From: Haematococcus lacustris
Lineage: Eukaryota; Chlorophyta; Chlorophyceae; Chlamydomonadales; Haematococcaceae
Direction: 5' to 3'
DNA: 64,000 nucleotides
NCBI GenBank assembly: GCA_030144725.1
Contig: JASKMD010000027.1
Span: 2,115,535-2,179,534, forward strand
Part shown: piece after piece, positions 11,301 through 21,660 of the stretch
Layout of the letters: each line of letters begins with the position of its first letter
How positions within the stretch are numbered: the first letter of the stretch is position 1
Translations under genes and position numbers: made by a program
Notes under the pieces: model-generated
The model's input: only the letters and a program-made list of their open reading frames with translations
The model's database searches: none
What the model was told of the DNA's origin: nothing

Positions 11301-13201
11301 TTGCCCCCCCCTTGGCCTGCTGGCTGCCGCATGCTCACCCGGCGCTGCCCCTGCTCACCAGCCTGGGCCGGCCCCGCCCCTGGCCCCCCTCCCCACCCCC
11401 CAGCCTGCAGCCCAACCAGGGCCAGGCTCCAGGCTGGTCAGGCCACAGCCTCCTCCTGGCAGCCAGCCAGCAGCAGTGGGGCCTGGCAGTGGGCCAGACG
11501 CACGGCTCTGGTGGCAGGGGTGACCCGGGTGCCCAGCCACAGCTGCTGCAGGGCATGGCAGGGGCAGCTGAGGCAGCTCAGCACAGGCAGTGGCCAGGGC
11601 CTGGGCCAGACCTCTCGCCAGCCTCCTCCCAGCAGCCGGGGCCTAGGGCAGGCCTCAGCCCCCTGACCTTACCGGGTCCTCACCCGCCTCTCCCGCTTCA
11701 ACCCCAGCAGCCAGTCCCTCCATTCGAGCAGTCGCCCCCCACCCCCCCTCTGCCAGCCAGGCCCTGCAGCCCCCCCAGCCTCAGCCAGCGGCCCAGCTGG
11801 CTGCTGCCCGGCACCCTGGGGGCAAGCAGCCTCGCCTCCCTGGCGGCCAGCAGCCTGATGATGGAGGGGGAGGACAGCCCCGGCCTGGGCCAGGTCAGCA
11901 TGGGCGCCACCGGGCCGCTGCTGGACAGCCTGAGCCCCCGCGACCCCGTCAGCCTTATGGCCACCAGCCTCTGCAGCCTGGGGGGGGGGCCCGGCAGCAT
12001 GCTGGGGCATGCGCTGCCACTCCCGGCGCTGGAGGAGGGCTGTGAGCCGTTCTCAGAGCTGCTGCGCTGCTCCACGCTGTCGGGGCTGGGGGGGATGGAG
12101 GGCTGGGGGGGCGGGGGCCGCGGCAGCTGCAGCCTGGGGGCGTTGGCCATGGAGCTGGGCTCATCCTCCGGCCTGCCCAGCGCCAGCCTGGGGGGGAGCA
12201 GCCCGGACGGCCCGCTGGGCATGAGCCCCGACCCCACCTGGCATGGGGCCCAGCAGCATGCGGGTGGGGCGGGGGGTGAGGGGCGCAGCCGGGTGCTGGC
12301 GCTGACGCTGCCGGAGGATGGGCTGCCTGCCCTGCAGCCTGCTGGTGGCCACACACCAGGGGGTGAGGGGGGGGCGCGCCCTGAGCTGCAGGCGGGCAGC
12401 ACGCTGGAGCTGATGCTGGCCATGTTCAGGGACAGCGAGCTGGGGGGCGGGGGGGAGGACGGCCCAGGTGCGGCCCCCGCTCAGCAGCCAGCGGTGCCAC
12501 AGCCGGCAAGACCCTGCCCTGTCTCTCCCCAGACATCCTCACCTGCCCCTCAGGCTCTGACCCAGGCCCTGGCCGCGGCTGCTGTGGCCCAGCCCCCCAC
12601 TGCTGGCAGCCAGACGCCGCCTCTGCTGCCGGGTGGCCTCCCGGCACCTGGCCTACCGCCCGCCCGGCCTTTCTTCCCCCGCCCCCTCAACCCCCCTGAC
12701 ATGCCCTCCGTGGCAAACCCCCAGCTGCTGCTGGCAGAGGTGGAAGAGCCTCCCCCTCAGCATGGCCTGACCAGCCGCGCCCTGCCCAGCCCCCAGCCCC
12801 TGGCCCCGCTGCCCCTGCCTGCCTCCCCCCAGCACCCAGGTGACCCAGGCTGCAGCCCCCAGGGGGGAGGCCCAGCCGCCCTGACCCTTCTGGAGCCATG
12901 CCGTGGGGGGCAGGGGCAGCAGGGCAGCAGCCCCCCCCCTCTCAGCCCCCTGACGTCCCCCCCCGAGGCTCCCCCTGCTGGGGGTGAGGAGGGGGGGGCG
13001 CAGGGGCAGCCCGGGGCAGCGTGGGCAGGGCTGCTTGGTGGGCAGCAGGGTTTGGGCGCTGCTGACATGTTGCGCTGCAGCTTCAGCCACCTGTCGTTCA
13101 ATGAGGATGCGGTGGAGCGGCTGCAGGGGCTGTGCAGCAGTCAGGGGGGCCTGGGGCAGTCAGCCGACCTCAGCCTGGACCTGGCCTGGGCAGGCAGCTG
13201 A
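8368..13201 (+). CDS. bZIP transcription factor with very long low-complexity C-terminus
   Basis: Four exons, all joined in phase 0: 8,368-8,622, 8,708-8,890, 9,865-9,948 and 10,514-13,201, giving 1,069 residues. The basic region spans an intron: DPKRARRIVANRE ends exon 2, and SAHRSRMKKVQYVVELE makes up most of exon 3. Together they give the N-x7-R bZIP signature, close to plant group I (VIP1/RSG-like) factors. The zipper continues into exon 4 with leucine/valine heptads. An HRKSASES segment in exon 1 resembles the Ser-containing motif of that group. The rest of exon 4 (about 800 residues) is Pro/Gly/Gln/Ser-rich and probably disordered; no domain is seen. It should bind DNA as a dimer in the nucleus; targets are unknown. 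The start is the first ATG in frame and an upstream exon is possible. Confidence 0.82.
9040..9070 (+). repeat. Short telomere-like run in bZIP intron 2
   Basis: Three to four GGGTTA units with a variant GGGTGA lie between two copies of CAGTGTGCATGAG. They fall within the intron at 8,891-9,864. Confidence 0.85.
9468..9580 (+). repeat. Interstitial telomere-like array in bZIP intron 2
   Basis: About 18 hexamers of GGGTTA with interspersed GGGTCA variants sit in the intron that divides the basic region of the bZIP gene. The G-rich strand is the transcript strand. TTAGGG is the likely telomere unit of this genome, as shown by the longer arrays near 55 kb. Confidence 0.92.
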
Positions 13202-14640
13202 GGGCCCTGCAGGGGGCCAAGGCGCCCACAGGTCAGGCTGCTTCGCTGCCCTCCCCCTCTGGGGCGGCTGCCGTGCCCTGACCCCGGGGAGGACCAGCAG
13301 CAGCACGGCCCTTGCTGCAGATCATAGCGGTAGCAGCTGGGTGGGGTGCCCAGCTCAGAGCATCATCGCCACTAGCAGCGTTGCAGGTTGGTGTCTTGAG
13401 CGGTGCAAGCCATCTTCTTCATGACAGTGACGACATTGCTGTATGGGGCTGTCCTGAGCATCCCTGTCTGGCCAATCATTGGCTATGGACCCTGACCTGG
13501 CAACCCTAGTGCCTCACATCAGCCCGGGCCTCTTGGTGCTGCGCTGCAGCCCTGGCGGGCACTGCAGCTGTGGCTCTGTAGCCCAGCAACTGATAGCCCA
13601 GATCAGTGTCGCAGGGCATACAGGGAGGTTACTGACCCTTTTCATTAGGATGGACAGGCACCACCACCATTACGACGACAACATCCTCTAGAAGATTAGC
13701 GATACAGACTAGGGTTATGTTTACAGCAGACCAGCCCTCTCCCTTGTCACGCGCAAGCTGTGCTACACCATGTACAACTTCCATCTTATATCCATGTCAA
13801 GCCCCTACCTAGCTAGTGGTCCATTTCCATGTGGACTGCTACGTCTTGGCAATGGCTAGGTGCTGAGCGCAGGAGGTTGTGCTGTGTAAGCAGTCTCGAC
13901 AGATTACAACGTCTTGTTTTCCTCCTGGCTGTGGACACATTGTCCAATTGCCCAGCCCAGCAAATGCAGCAAATGCTCCAAGGCGTGCAATACCTACCCT
14001 CACCCAGTTTGGACAGCAGGCAGGACACCACAGCAGCACCACAGAGCTGGCTCAGAAGCTGCATACAGTGGTGTCTTATAACGCGCATACACACCTATTG
14101 ACAGCCCTCAGTGCCCGAGCTGGTGTCGCAAGCGTGGGCGGCACAACGTCTGTGCGCGAGCTCCATGCCTGGTTGACGTGATGCTGCTGTACATGATGAA
14201 GCAATGCAGTGTCGAGGGTGTCAATGCATAGACGACATGGCAAGCAATGGTTGCAAACCCTAGCGCGTCACCCTAAAAGTCAGCAAACACCATCTCACAC
14301 TCTTGCAGCTCCTCAGGCGACTCCTTGGGAGTCTTGGTGGTCTTCTTCTCATTGTCTGTCAGCTCCTGCACGGCATGGTGTGGATGATGATGATGGGGGC
14401 ATGCACAGGACACATTGGTGGAGGGGGGTACAACGTGTCCTGTGATGATGATGATGATGATGATGATGATGGTGGTTGCAGTGGTAATGAGGGTGACGAG
14501 GGTGATGGGAATGATGAGGTGATGAAGATGGTGTTGGTGGTGATGAGGGCTAGACACTGGGTGACGTCCACCCTTGGCAGCCCCTCGTATGGCTGCTAGG
14601 CCTTGTCCACCGCAATTAACACCTGGCTAGGGGTTAGGGG
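13202..14640. other. Intergenic region between convergent bZIP and PKG genes
   Basis: The bZIP and kinase genes converge here. I find no coding signal. A plus-strand TGTAA near 13,884 and minus-strand TGTAA motifs (TTACA near 13,903 and 13,717) could be polyadenylation signals for the two genes, in which case the 3' ends would overlap. That is weak, because the motif is short. There is an ATG/GATG microsatellite at about 14,439-14,472. Confidence 0.4.
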
Positions 14641-17600
14641 TTAGGGTGAGGCAGCCCAGGACACAGGACGCAGCATCCCCACCTTGATGCGCTTGCTGCT
14701 GTCGCTGTCCCTTGGCTTGCGCTGTGCCAGGATGCGGCGGGCCTCCAACTCTTCCCAGGCCAAGCCCTCAAACCATTTGTGCTGCTTGATGTCATTGGCA
14801 CGCCCGTTGAGCATGCCCAGGCGCTTGGCTGGCTTGCGCTCAAGCAAGCGGCTGATGAGGTCCTGCAAGGACACAGTCCAGCACAGGGCTGCAGTGAGAG
14901 GTAGGGGCAGCCACCAACAAGCCTAGGGCTAGGACCAAGTCATCAGGGGTGCACATGCGCTGCGCCTCTGGAGCATACCTTGGCCTGCGGTGACAGGTAG
15001 GGTGGGTACTTGATCTGGTAGTTTTCGTCCACGATGCGCCGCATGACCACCATGGGGTCGTCTGTCTTGGGGGTGCTGAAGGGCTGGCGGCCAGTGAGCA
15101 AGACGTACATGAGAACCCCCAGGCCCCACCTGGTGGAGTGTGCACCCACACAGCCACAGTCAGCCATACACAGGACACAGAGAGGAGGGGAGGTGGCCAT
15201 GGAGCCAACCCTTAGCTGGCCAGGTCATGCAGGGCAACACGGGGCCACACAGGCATGTGCACCGTGAAGCCAAGACAGTGTGACCCACAGGGCAGGGCTG
15301 TCAGCTGTCAGGTGGACTGTGATGCCGGGGTGACCTCGACGGCCACAGTGCAGGCGGTTCAAAGGCAGCAGACCACAGTCAGGGTCATCAGCACTGACCA
15401 GTCCACGCTGTAGTTGTAGCCATGGGCCAGCACATTCTCTGGCGCCACATAGCCAGGTGTGCCACAAAAGGTGTAGGTTCGGTTGCCGTTTTCCAACACC
15501 TTTGCAAAGCCAAAGTCACCGAGCTTTGTGTACCTGGAGTACAGCGTCAACATGTGAGAGCTAGTCAGTTGCTGGGTGCAAGGCAGGGAGGTGGCAGACG
15601 CCAGCTGAGCTGCACCCTGCTTTCCTCTCTCACCCGGCACCGTCAATGAAGACGTTTTCTGGCTTCAGATCGCGGTACACAATGCTGTTGGAGTGCAAGT
15701 ACTCCAAAGCCAGGACAATGGAGCCAATGTAGAACCGGGCGAGGTCCTCTGTCATTCCCTGCAGGGAGCAGATGGCAACCAAAGTCAGGTTGAGCATGCC
15801 ACTGTCAGCATCTGATGAGACACTGCCACATCGTGTCTCGAGCTACAGACCTGCAGCATTCTGATCTTTGGCGCCAGGCATCCAATCTGCCAGCCTCCTT
15901 GCGGCACTCTGCGATTGATGACCTTGGCCTCTGCCACAAGGACGTCCATGAGGTCACCCCCAGGCATCAGGTCAAAGAGAAAGTACAAATGATACCTGTG
16001 TCCAGCAACAGGGGGCTGTGGTCACATCGTGAGGAATGAGAAGTCGGAGGCTTGACCAGGCTTTGAAGTACACTTGCTGACCCAGTGCATGTTCAACCTC
16101 AAGCAGCTGTTTGCATGCTGCCAAAGGAAGCCAGCATGTTGGTAAGAAGCAGCTCTTGGCATTGCCTGTACGCACTTGTCCTGAAAGCTAGCGTACTGGC
16201 GGATGCAGAACGGATGTGCCACGTTCTTTGTGATTGCTTGCTCGCAGAAGACATGCTCCGGGCACTGGACCACTGCACTCTTCCTCATACGCTTCATGGC
16301 GTAGGTGCGCCCAGTCGATTCCTCTGTGTGGGGCCACAGCACGACACCGGTGACTGATACTCAGCACATGACGGCAAGCAGGCACCAGGCATATCAGTCT
16401 GGAGCATCACCACAGTGTGGAGCAGCTCACCTGTGACAACTGACACCCGGCTGAAAGCACCCCCTCCAAGAACAGTGCCTTCTGTCAAGACAAGGGCGTT
16501 TGCATCCTGTGTCAATCCATCGAGCTCTGCATGGACCAAAAACAGCGAGCAGGAACATGTTTCTTGCCACCCAATGTCAATTGGTATAGCTTCTGACTCA
16601 CCGACTGTCTTGGTGCCTCCTTTCCTCAGCTCCTGGACCTCATCCAGGTGGCCACGAGCTCGCACCACCTCCCAGCTGTCTCCATTGCGACCTTTCTTTT
16701 TGCGCTTTATGAGCACATCAGCGTGGGGGCGCAGCACATGGGAGCCACGTGGCTGAAGCTTGGCCATCTTCTGAGCAACGACATGCGGTGACTTCTCGCG
16801 AGTCATGAGCTGCTCTAGTGGTCCAAGGATCTCTGTGAATGTCTCACGCTTGAGTGTAAGACACACAAGCTTGGTGTGGGCTTCAACAGTGGCCATTCTA
16901 CGGAAAAAAAGGCCCAGCCACAGCCAGCTTTTCTTGGATGTCATGGCTGGGTTAGTGATGAAGAGCTGTGGGAGACATTGTCAGCATGAGGCGTGTGCTG
17001 CTCACCGCGGCTCATCACTCAGTAAGGCGCGCTCGCCAAAGAAGTCTGCCTTGAACAGATGGTTGACCTTCCGCTGCCCTGAAGTGGTGTTTTGATACAC
17101 AACAGCTTCGCCATCCTTGACTATGTAGAAGAGGTCCCCTCGGTCACCTTCAGTGATTACCTTGGCCCCTGCGGCCCAGGTACCATGTCATGCAAACACC
17201 AGGCGTGATTGTGCTGCCCTTGGGATTGCTGGTATTGTTGAGGTGTATGCATGTACCTGCTGTGAAGGTGACCTCTTCCAACGCATCGACAAGGCGCATA
17301 CGCTCCTCCTTTGTCAACGGTGACAGAATTGGGACGCTGTTCAAGAATAGCTCCACTTGTGACACTTGAGTCTCCTGAACTTCACGAACAAAGTACCTGC
17401 ATCCAGGACGAGCCTTGAATTGGTCATGATGAACCAAGCAGGGTTGAGCTCTGTATGGGGGGCCTAAATGACAGCAGCCCAGGCCAGCATGGCTTGCACG
17501 CCACCTTGATACCTGAAAACGGCGCGATCCAGTACCCAGACGACTGCGTCGGTAGTCGATGCGACAGTGGCGCTGCGGGGACTGTCGTACATCAGGGAGA

Positions 17601-18153
17601 TCTCGCCAAAGCATTCGCCGCGCTCCTTCATGTTTACTCGCATGTTTTGGCCTTGTCGCCGTTGGAGCACCTGTTCATTGCAGGTAATCAGATTTGGTCT
17701 TAGCCGTTTACGTATAGGCTGCTGCACTACAAAGCATTCAGTTGCCTGATTTACCTCGAATTTGCCTGACTTCACGACATACAGCTCGGTGGCTGCAAGA
17801 CCAGTGTCGCCCTCTTTGATGAGGATTTCACCGGCAGCAACATTGCGCTCAAACATTTCCTGCACGACCTTGCGCTGTAACTGGCTGTCTAGCCGATTGA
17901 ACAACAGCAGCTTGGCAAGCGCACCCTGTGTAGTCAATGCAAGTCACGGTCTTTGCCTCTGCAGCTGCAGCTGCGCGTCCTCTCTGAGGAGCATCGCACG
18001 CACCTCCAAGAAGCTGTAATCGTCGGCACTGGCTTTCTGTGTGTTGGGCGGCAATTTTGGAAGGCCTGCCTTCCCTTTCTGCACGCCACCCCCTGTGATA
18101 GCTGTCTGGCGGGTGACTCCTGCATCTGTCTGCTTGGTCCCCGCATTTCCCAT
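14641..18153 (-). CDS. cGMP-dependent-type protein kinase (PKG, AGC family)
   Basis: Thirteen exons on the minus strand splice in phase: 18,153-18,004; 17,925-17,755; 17,670-17,513; 17,396-17,257; 17,168-17,006; 16,897-16,602; 16,526-16,431; 16,323-16,176; 15,995-15,851; 15,758-15,634; 15,533-15,399; 15,129-14,979; 14,862-14,641. The product is 699 residues. It starts MGNAG, a candidate N-myristoylation site. Two cyclic-nucleotide-binding domains follow, with the phosphate-cassette motifs [16 protein letters not shown] and [12 protein letters not shown]. The kinase domain has GGGAFSRV (P-loop), YAMKRMRK (VAIK Lys), YRDLKPEN (catalytic loop), GDFGFAK (DFG), and [10 protein letters not shown] (activation segment). 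All key residues are present. The C-terminal tail is short. Family members phosphorylate Ser/Thr when cyclic nucleotide binds; in algae some act in flagellar signalling. Nucleotide preference was not tested. Confidence 0.93.
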
Positions 18154-19599
18154 GGCGCAGAGTCAGCGCTGATTGCTGTTTCGACACTAGCAGCTGTTTG
18201 CCACAGCTTGTACTAGGCCCGTAGGCCGACTAGGCTGAGCGCAAGCACTCGCTGGGTCAGCTCTGCAAATTCACCAGGTTGACTTAGAGCTCTTCTGCTC
18301 AGGCTGGCTAGCGTGTCCCTCTGAGCCGTCGCACGTGAGAAGCTATTTGGAGACAACGAAGATAAAATGTGTCGTTTGCAAGTTTTCATACATGTCATCG
18401 CCCAACTCACTGTATGTGGGTCGGGTCAACAGGTCGGGTTGTTACTTTGTTGATGCAGAGAATGAGGGCTGTGGGGATTTCAACTTGTAAATGGGTCACG
18501 AATGCAACAGCTCGTCATGTGGCACTAACAGTGCTGTGAACTGTACTTTACTTTCCTACCCTGGGCGCCACCTGACTCTGTGTGTGCCAAGATGCTATGG
18601 TCTGCGTATTTGGCAGTGGCCTTAGCTACGCAGTAATCGCTCGGCGGTCCGTTCTTTACAAATGAGATTGTGCAAGGTCGCTGCAACACGCACACTATAT
18701 ATAGCATACAGCCATAGACTAAGGGCGCTATTCCAATGGGGCGAGGCGAGGCGAGGCGAGGCTCCATGTGGCTGCATGGGGCGTTTTTGCGATTTCAATG
18801 CAGCGAGACAGGGCGAGGCGAGGCGAGGTGTTCAAATTTTGATCAATCTCTTCGCTTATTTCACTGCGTGCGCCCACCGCAATGGATTCCTCATCCGATG
18901 ACATTCGGCCCAGCAGCAGCAGCAGCAGCAGAGCTAACAGCGAAGCTGCATGGACCCCTTTTGGCGACCGCCGACCAGCCTTGCGCATAGTCACGATGCT
19001 GCTGCCGCTGCCGTCGCTGGCAAAATTAATTGAGCAGCTCTTGAGTAGGCGTGTGTTGATAATGATTCTCTGCGTTGGGCAAGCTATGTTGGGACTCGCG
19101 TTGGGCAAGCTATGTTGGGACTGCTAGGAGCAGGTTGTATGTGTAGGGTTAGCTGTATGTGTAGGGTATTGCAGGTTGTGGTGCAAAGACAATGGAAGCC
19201 TGCCTCTGCAAGCCCTGTGCAAGCGGGACTAGCTAAACATTCTCCGCAACGCGCAAAGCAAGTCAAAGCGGGCAAAGCACAGCAGGTGCAGGCACGCAGG
19301 TGCACAAGCTGAAGGCTGCTCCGCAATGTTGAGGTTGCGTTAAAACTGCGGATGAGGGACATCTGCCGTTGACTCCTCCCAGTCGCGCCGAAATCAACGG
19401 CTGTCTTTCCGCCCTCTTCTATTGCAGCTATCACGGCAAGGACTTCTTCCTGTTTTTCCACTAGCTGCTGCTTTGCTGATGTTACGTTTAGCAGCCTAGA
19501 CATGGTGAGCATCGCGCAGACACTCGCCACCCCAACTCGCCACGCCTAGCTGCCAGTTCTGGAAAACAGTCACACCTCGCCTGTGACCGCACCTCGCCT
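18154..19599. other. Region upstream of PKG: low-copy repeats, no recognised gene
   Basis: A TATA-like sequence (ACTATATATAGC) lies at about 18,690-18,701. GGCGA pentamers occur at about 18,737-18,762 and 18,812-18,830. A 26-bp direct duplication containing TTGGGCAAGCTATGTTGGGA occurs at about 19,075-19,125. A plus-strand frame from 18,882 begins MDSSSDDIRPSSSSSS and a minus-strand frame near 19,503 begins MSRLLNVTSAKQQ with a coiled-coil look. Either could be a first exon, but neither shows a recognisable domain. Confidence 0.35.
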
Positions 19600-21660
19600 C
19601 AGATAAGTCACCCGGTAAGAATTCCGACAATGCTGCGAAAAATTATCTAACATACGTCGGTATTTTGCCCAGCCTCCGAACCAGGACCCCCCGCTTCAGG
19701 ACCTTACCCAATACGACTAGATGGTCCGCGGGCGCAGCGCTGCGCCTTATCAACCCGAGCCGTGACCCTGTGACCTCTCACACACAACGCAGCACCTGAA
19801 CGCCGAACGCAGACTGTGTGCCTCATGGTGTAGTGTCTTGCAGGTGAGGCGCCAGCCAGCAGCCACACAGCATTCGCGACCAGCCATAGCATACATGCGC
19901 CCCGGTCGAGCGAAAGGAGCAAAAGGAAAGGTGCGCTGTTGACGAGCTAGCGGAACAGCGAACAATCGATTGGTAAAGTCTGTGGCTGCTTGCAGGTGGA
20001 CTTCCAATGGCTAGGAGGCTACGCAGCTAAAAGGTGCAGCTAGTGAGCGCAGCCACAAACAGCAAGGAGCTTAGAGCGGCAGAGCGGAGGACTATTGGAG
20101 GAGCCTGGAGCGCAGGAGCAGTTGTGAGCCAGGAGCCAAGAAGTGCAGCCAAGGAAAGCAGCTTGGCAGAGCAGCCAGGGACAGCCAGGAGCAGTCAGGA
20201 GCAGCCATGAACAGTTGTGAGCGGCAGCAATAAACGGCACCCATAAGCAGCGCCCTCCCCCCCCTGCCATCCCCCCCTTCACCCCACACCCAACCCCCTC
20301 CCCCCCCTCACACACTCCAATTAGCAAGTGGTGAGTGGCATCTCTTGCAACTATGCAGCTCTATGTACCTAGTCTGACCGCTAGCATGCCCTTGTTTGCT
20401 GCAGGTTCCAATGGTCACACCCCTTACCTTTTCCCACTACCACCACTAGCACCTCCCCTTCCCTTCCCTTTTCCGACACGCCCACCCCCTCCCAATCCGC
20501 CGACAAACCCCTCACGCCCAACCCCATCCCCAACTCAATGGTACCCTCCCTCCCCATCTCCCCTCCCCCCTCCCCTCCCCTCCCCTCCCCTCCCCCTCCC
20601 CTCCCCTCCCCTCCCCCTCCCCTCCCCCTCCCCTCCCCTCCCCTCCCCTCCCCTCCCCCTCCCCTCCCCTCCCCTCCCCTCCCCTCCCCTCCCCTCCCCT
20701 CCCCTCCCCTCCCCTCCCCTCCCCTTCCCCTCCCCTCCCCTCCCCCCTCCCCTCCCCTCCCCTCCCCTCCCCTCCCCTTGGCTGGCCTGCGCTTGTAGCC
20801 ACAATGCCAATGCTACTGCCAGATCTGCTGGTGTTGTTAGTGCCTTTGCTATTGCTAATGCTGTGCCAGTGGTGGTGCGGCTGCCAGTGGGACATGACAT
20901 GGCAGGTCTGACGTGCAAGGTGAATGCCTTGATGGCTTGGATGGCAGGCACGTCAACAACAGCAGTGACATTGCTAGACTGTGGTGGACAAGCATGCAGC
21001 TAGGAGCAGCAGCTAGGAGGCGCTTGGAGCGACAGCCAGACTTTAGGTGAGTGCACATGCTGTTAGCCCAGCCTGCCAAACTCTGGTCATGCATGTCCTT
21101 GTTAATCAAGCTTGTTGGGGCTGAGCTGGCTAATGTTTGCTTGCAGTTGGAGGCAGCTGGAGCATGACAAGTGTAGCATGGCTTGGTGATTGCAAGCAAG
21201 GCCTTGAGCGAGCACCCTGGAGTGGGCAGACTGGAGCGAGCAGCCTGGAGCGCGCAGCCTAGAGCGGGCAGCCAGGAGGGCAGCCAGGAGAGGCACCCAA
21301 GATTGGCAGCCAGGAGCGGCAGCCAAGAGTGGCAGCCAGGAACGGCACCCTCTCCTCTCCTCCCCTGCCCACCCCTACCTTGCATCATCTCACATCCCTC
21401 ATCCCACATCCCAGTCAGCTGCCATAAGGCAATAAGGCAAGCGCAAGCCTCCATGAGTCCGCTGTTGTGTGGTTAGTGAAGCATGGCTGCGGCAGCCAGG
21501 AGTTGGGTGCTAAGGGGCAGTAAATGCAAGCCCATCCCTTCTTTGTTGCAGGTTTGACGGTCACCCTCCTGCCTTTTGGCCCCTTCCTCCTAGGTTCCCT
21601 CTCCTGTCCCACCACCTCCAAATCTTCCCTCTCCTGTCCCACCACCTCCAAATCCGCCAC
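19600..21660. repeat. Long interspersed repeat, copy B (inverted, uninterrupted)
   Basis: This is the reverse complement of copy A (1-1,512 plus 7,842-8,044). It lacks the transposon, so it shows the empty target. Near 21,602-21,660 a 30-bp segment (CTCTCCTGTCCCACCACCTC and following bases) is tandemly duplicated relative to copy A. Copy B continues into the palindrome described at 21,100-24,300, so its far end is not defined. Confidence 0.85.
20556..20780. repeat. (CCCCT)n microsatellite in copy B
   Basis: About 40 units of CCCCT with occasional one-base variants. The same site in copy A is (GGGTA)n with about 12 units. Frames through it are simple-sequence artefacts. Confidence 0.92.

Noticed and set aside
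17926..18003. In-frame TGA after the PKG N-terminus, considered as a selenocysteine codon or a pseudogene mark
   Set aside because: A 78-bp GT-AG intron with donor GTGCGT removes it and keeps phase 0 into the first nucleotide-binding domain.
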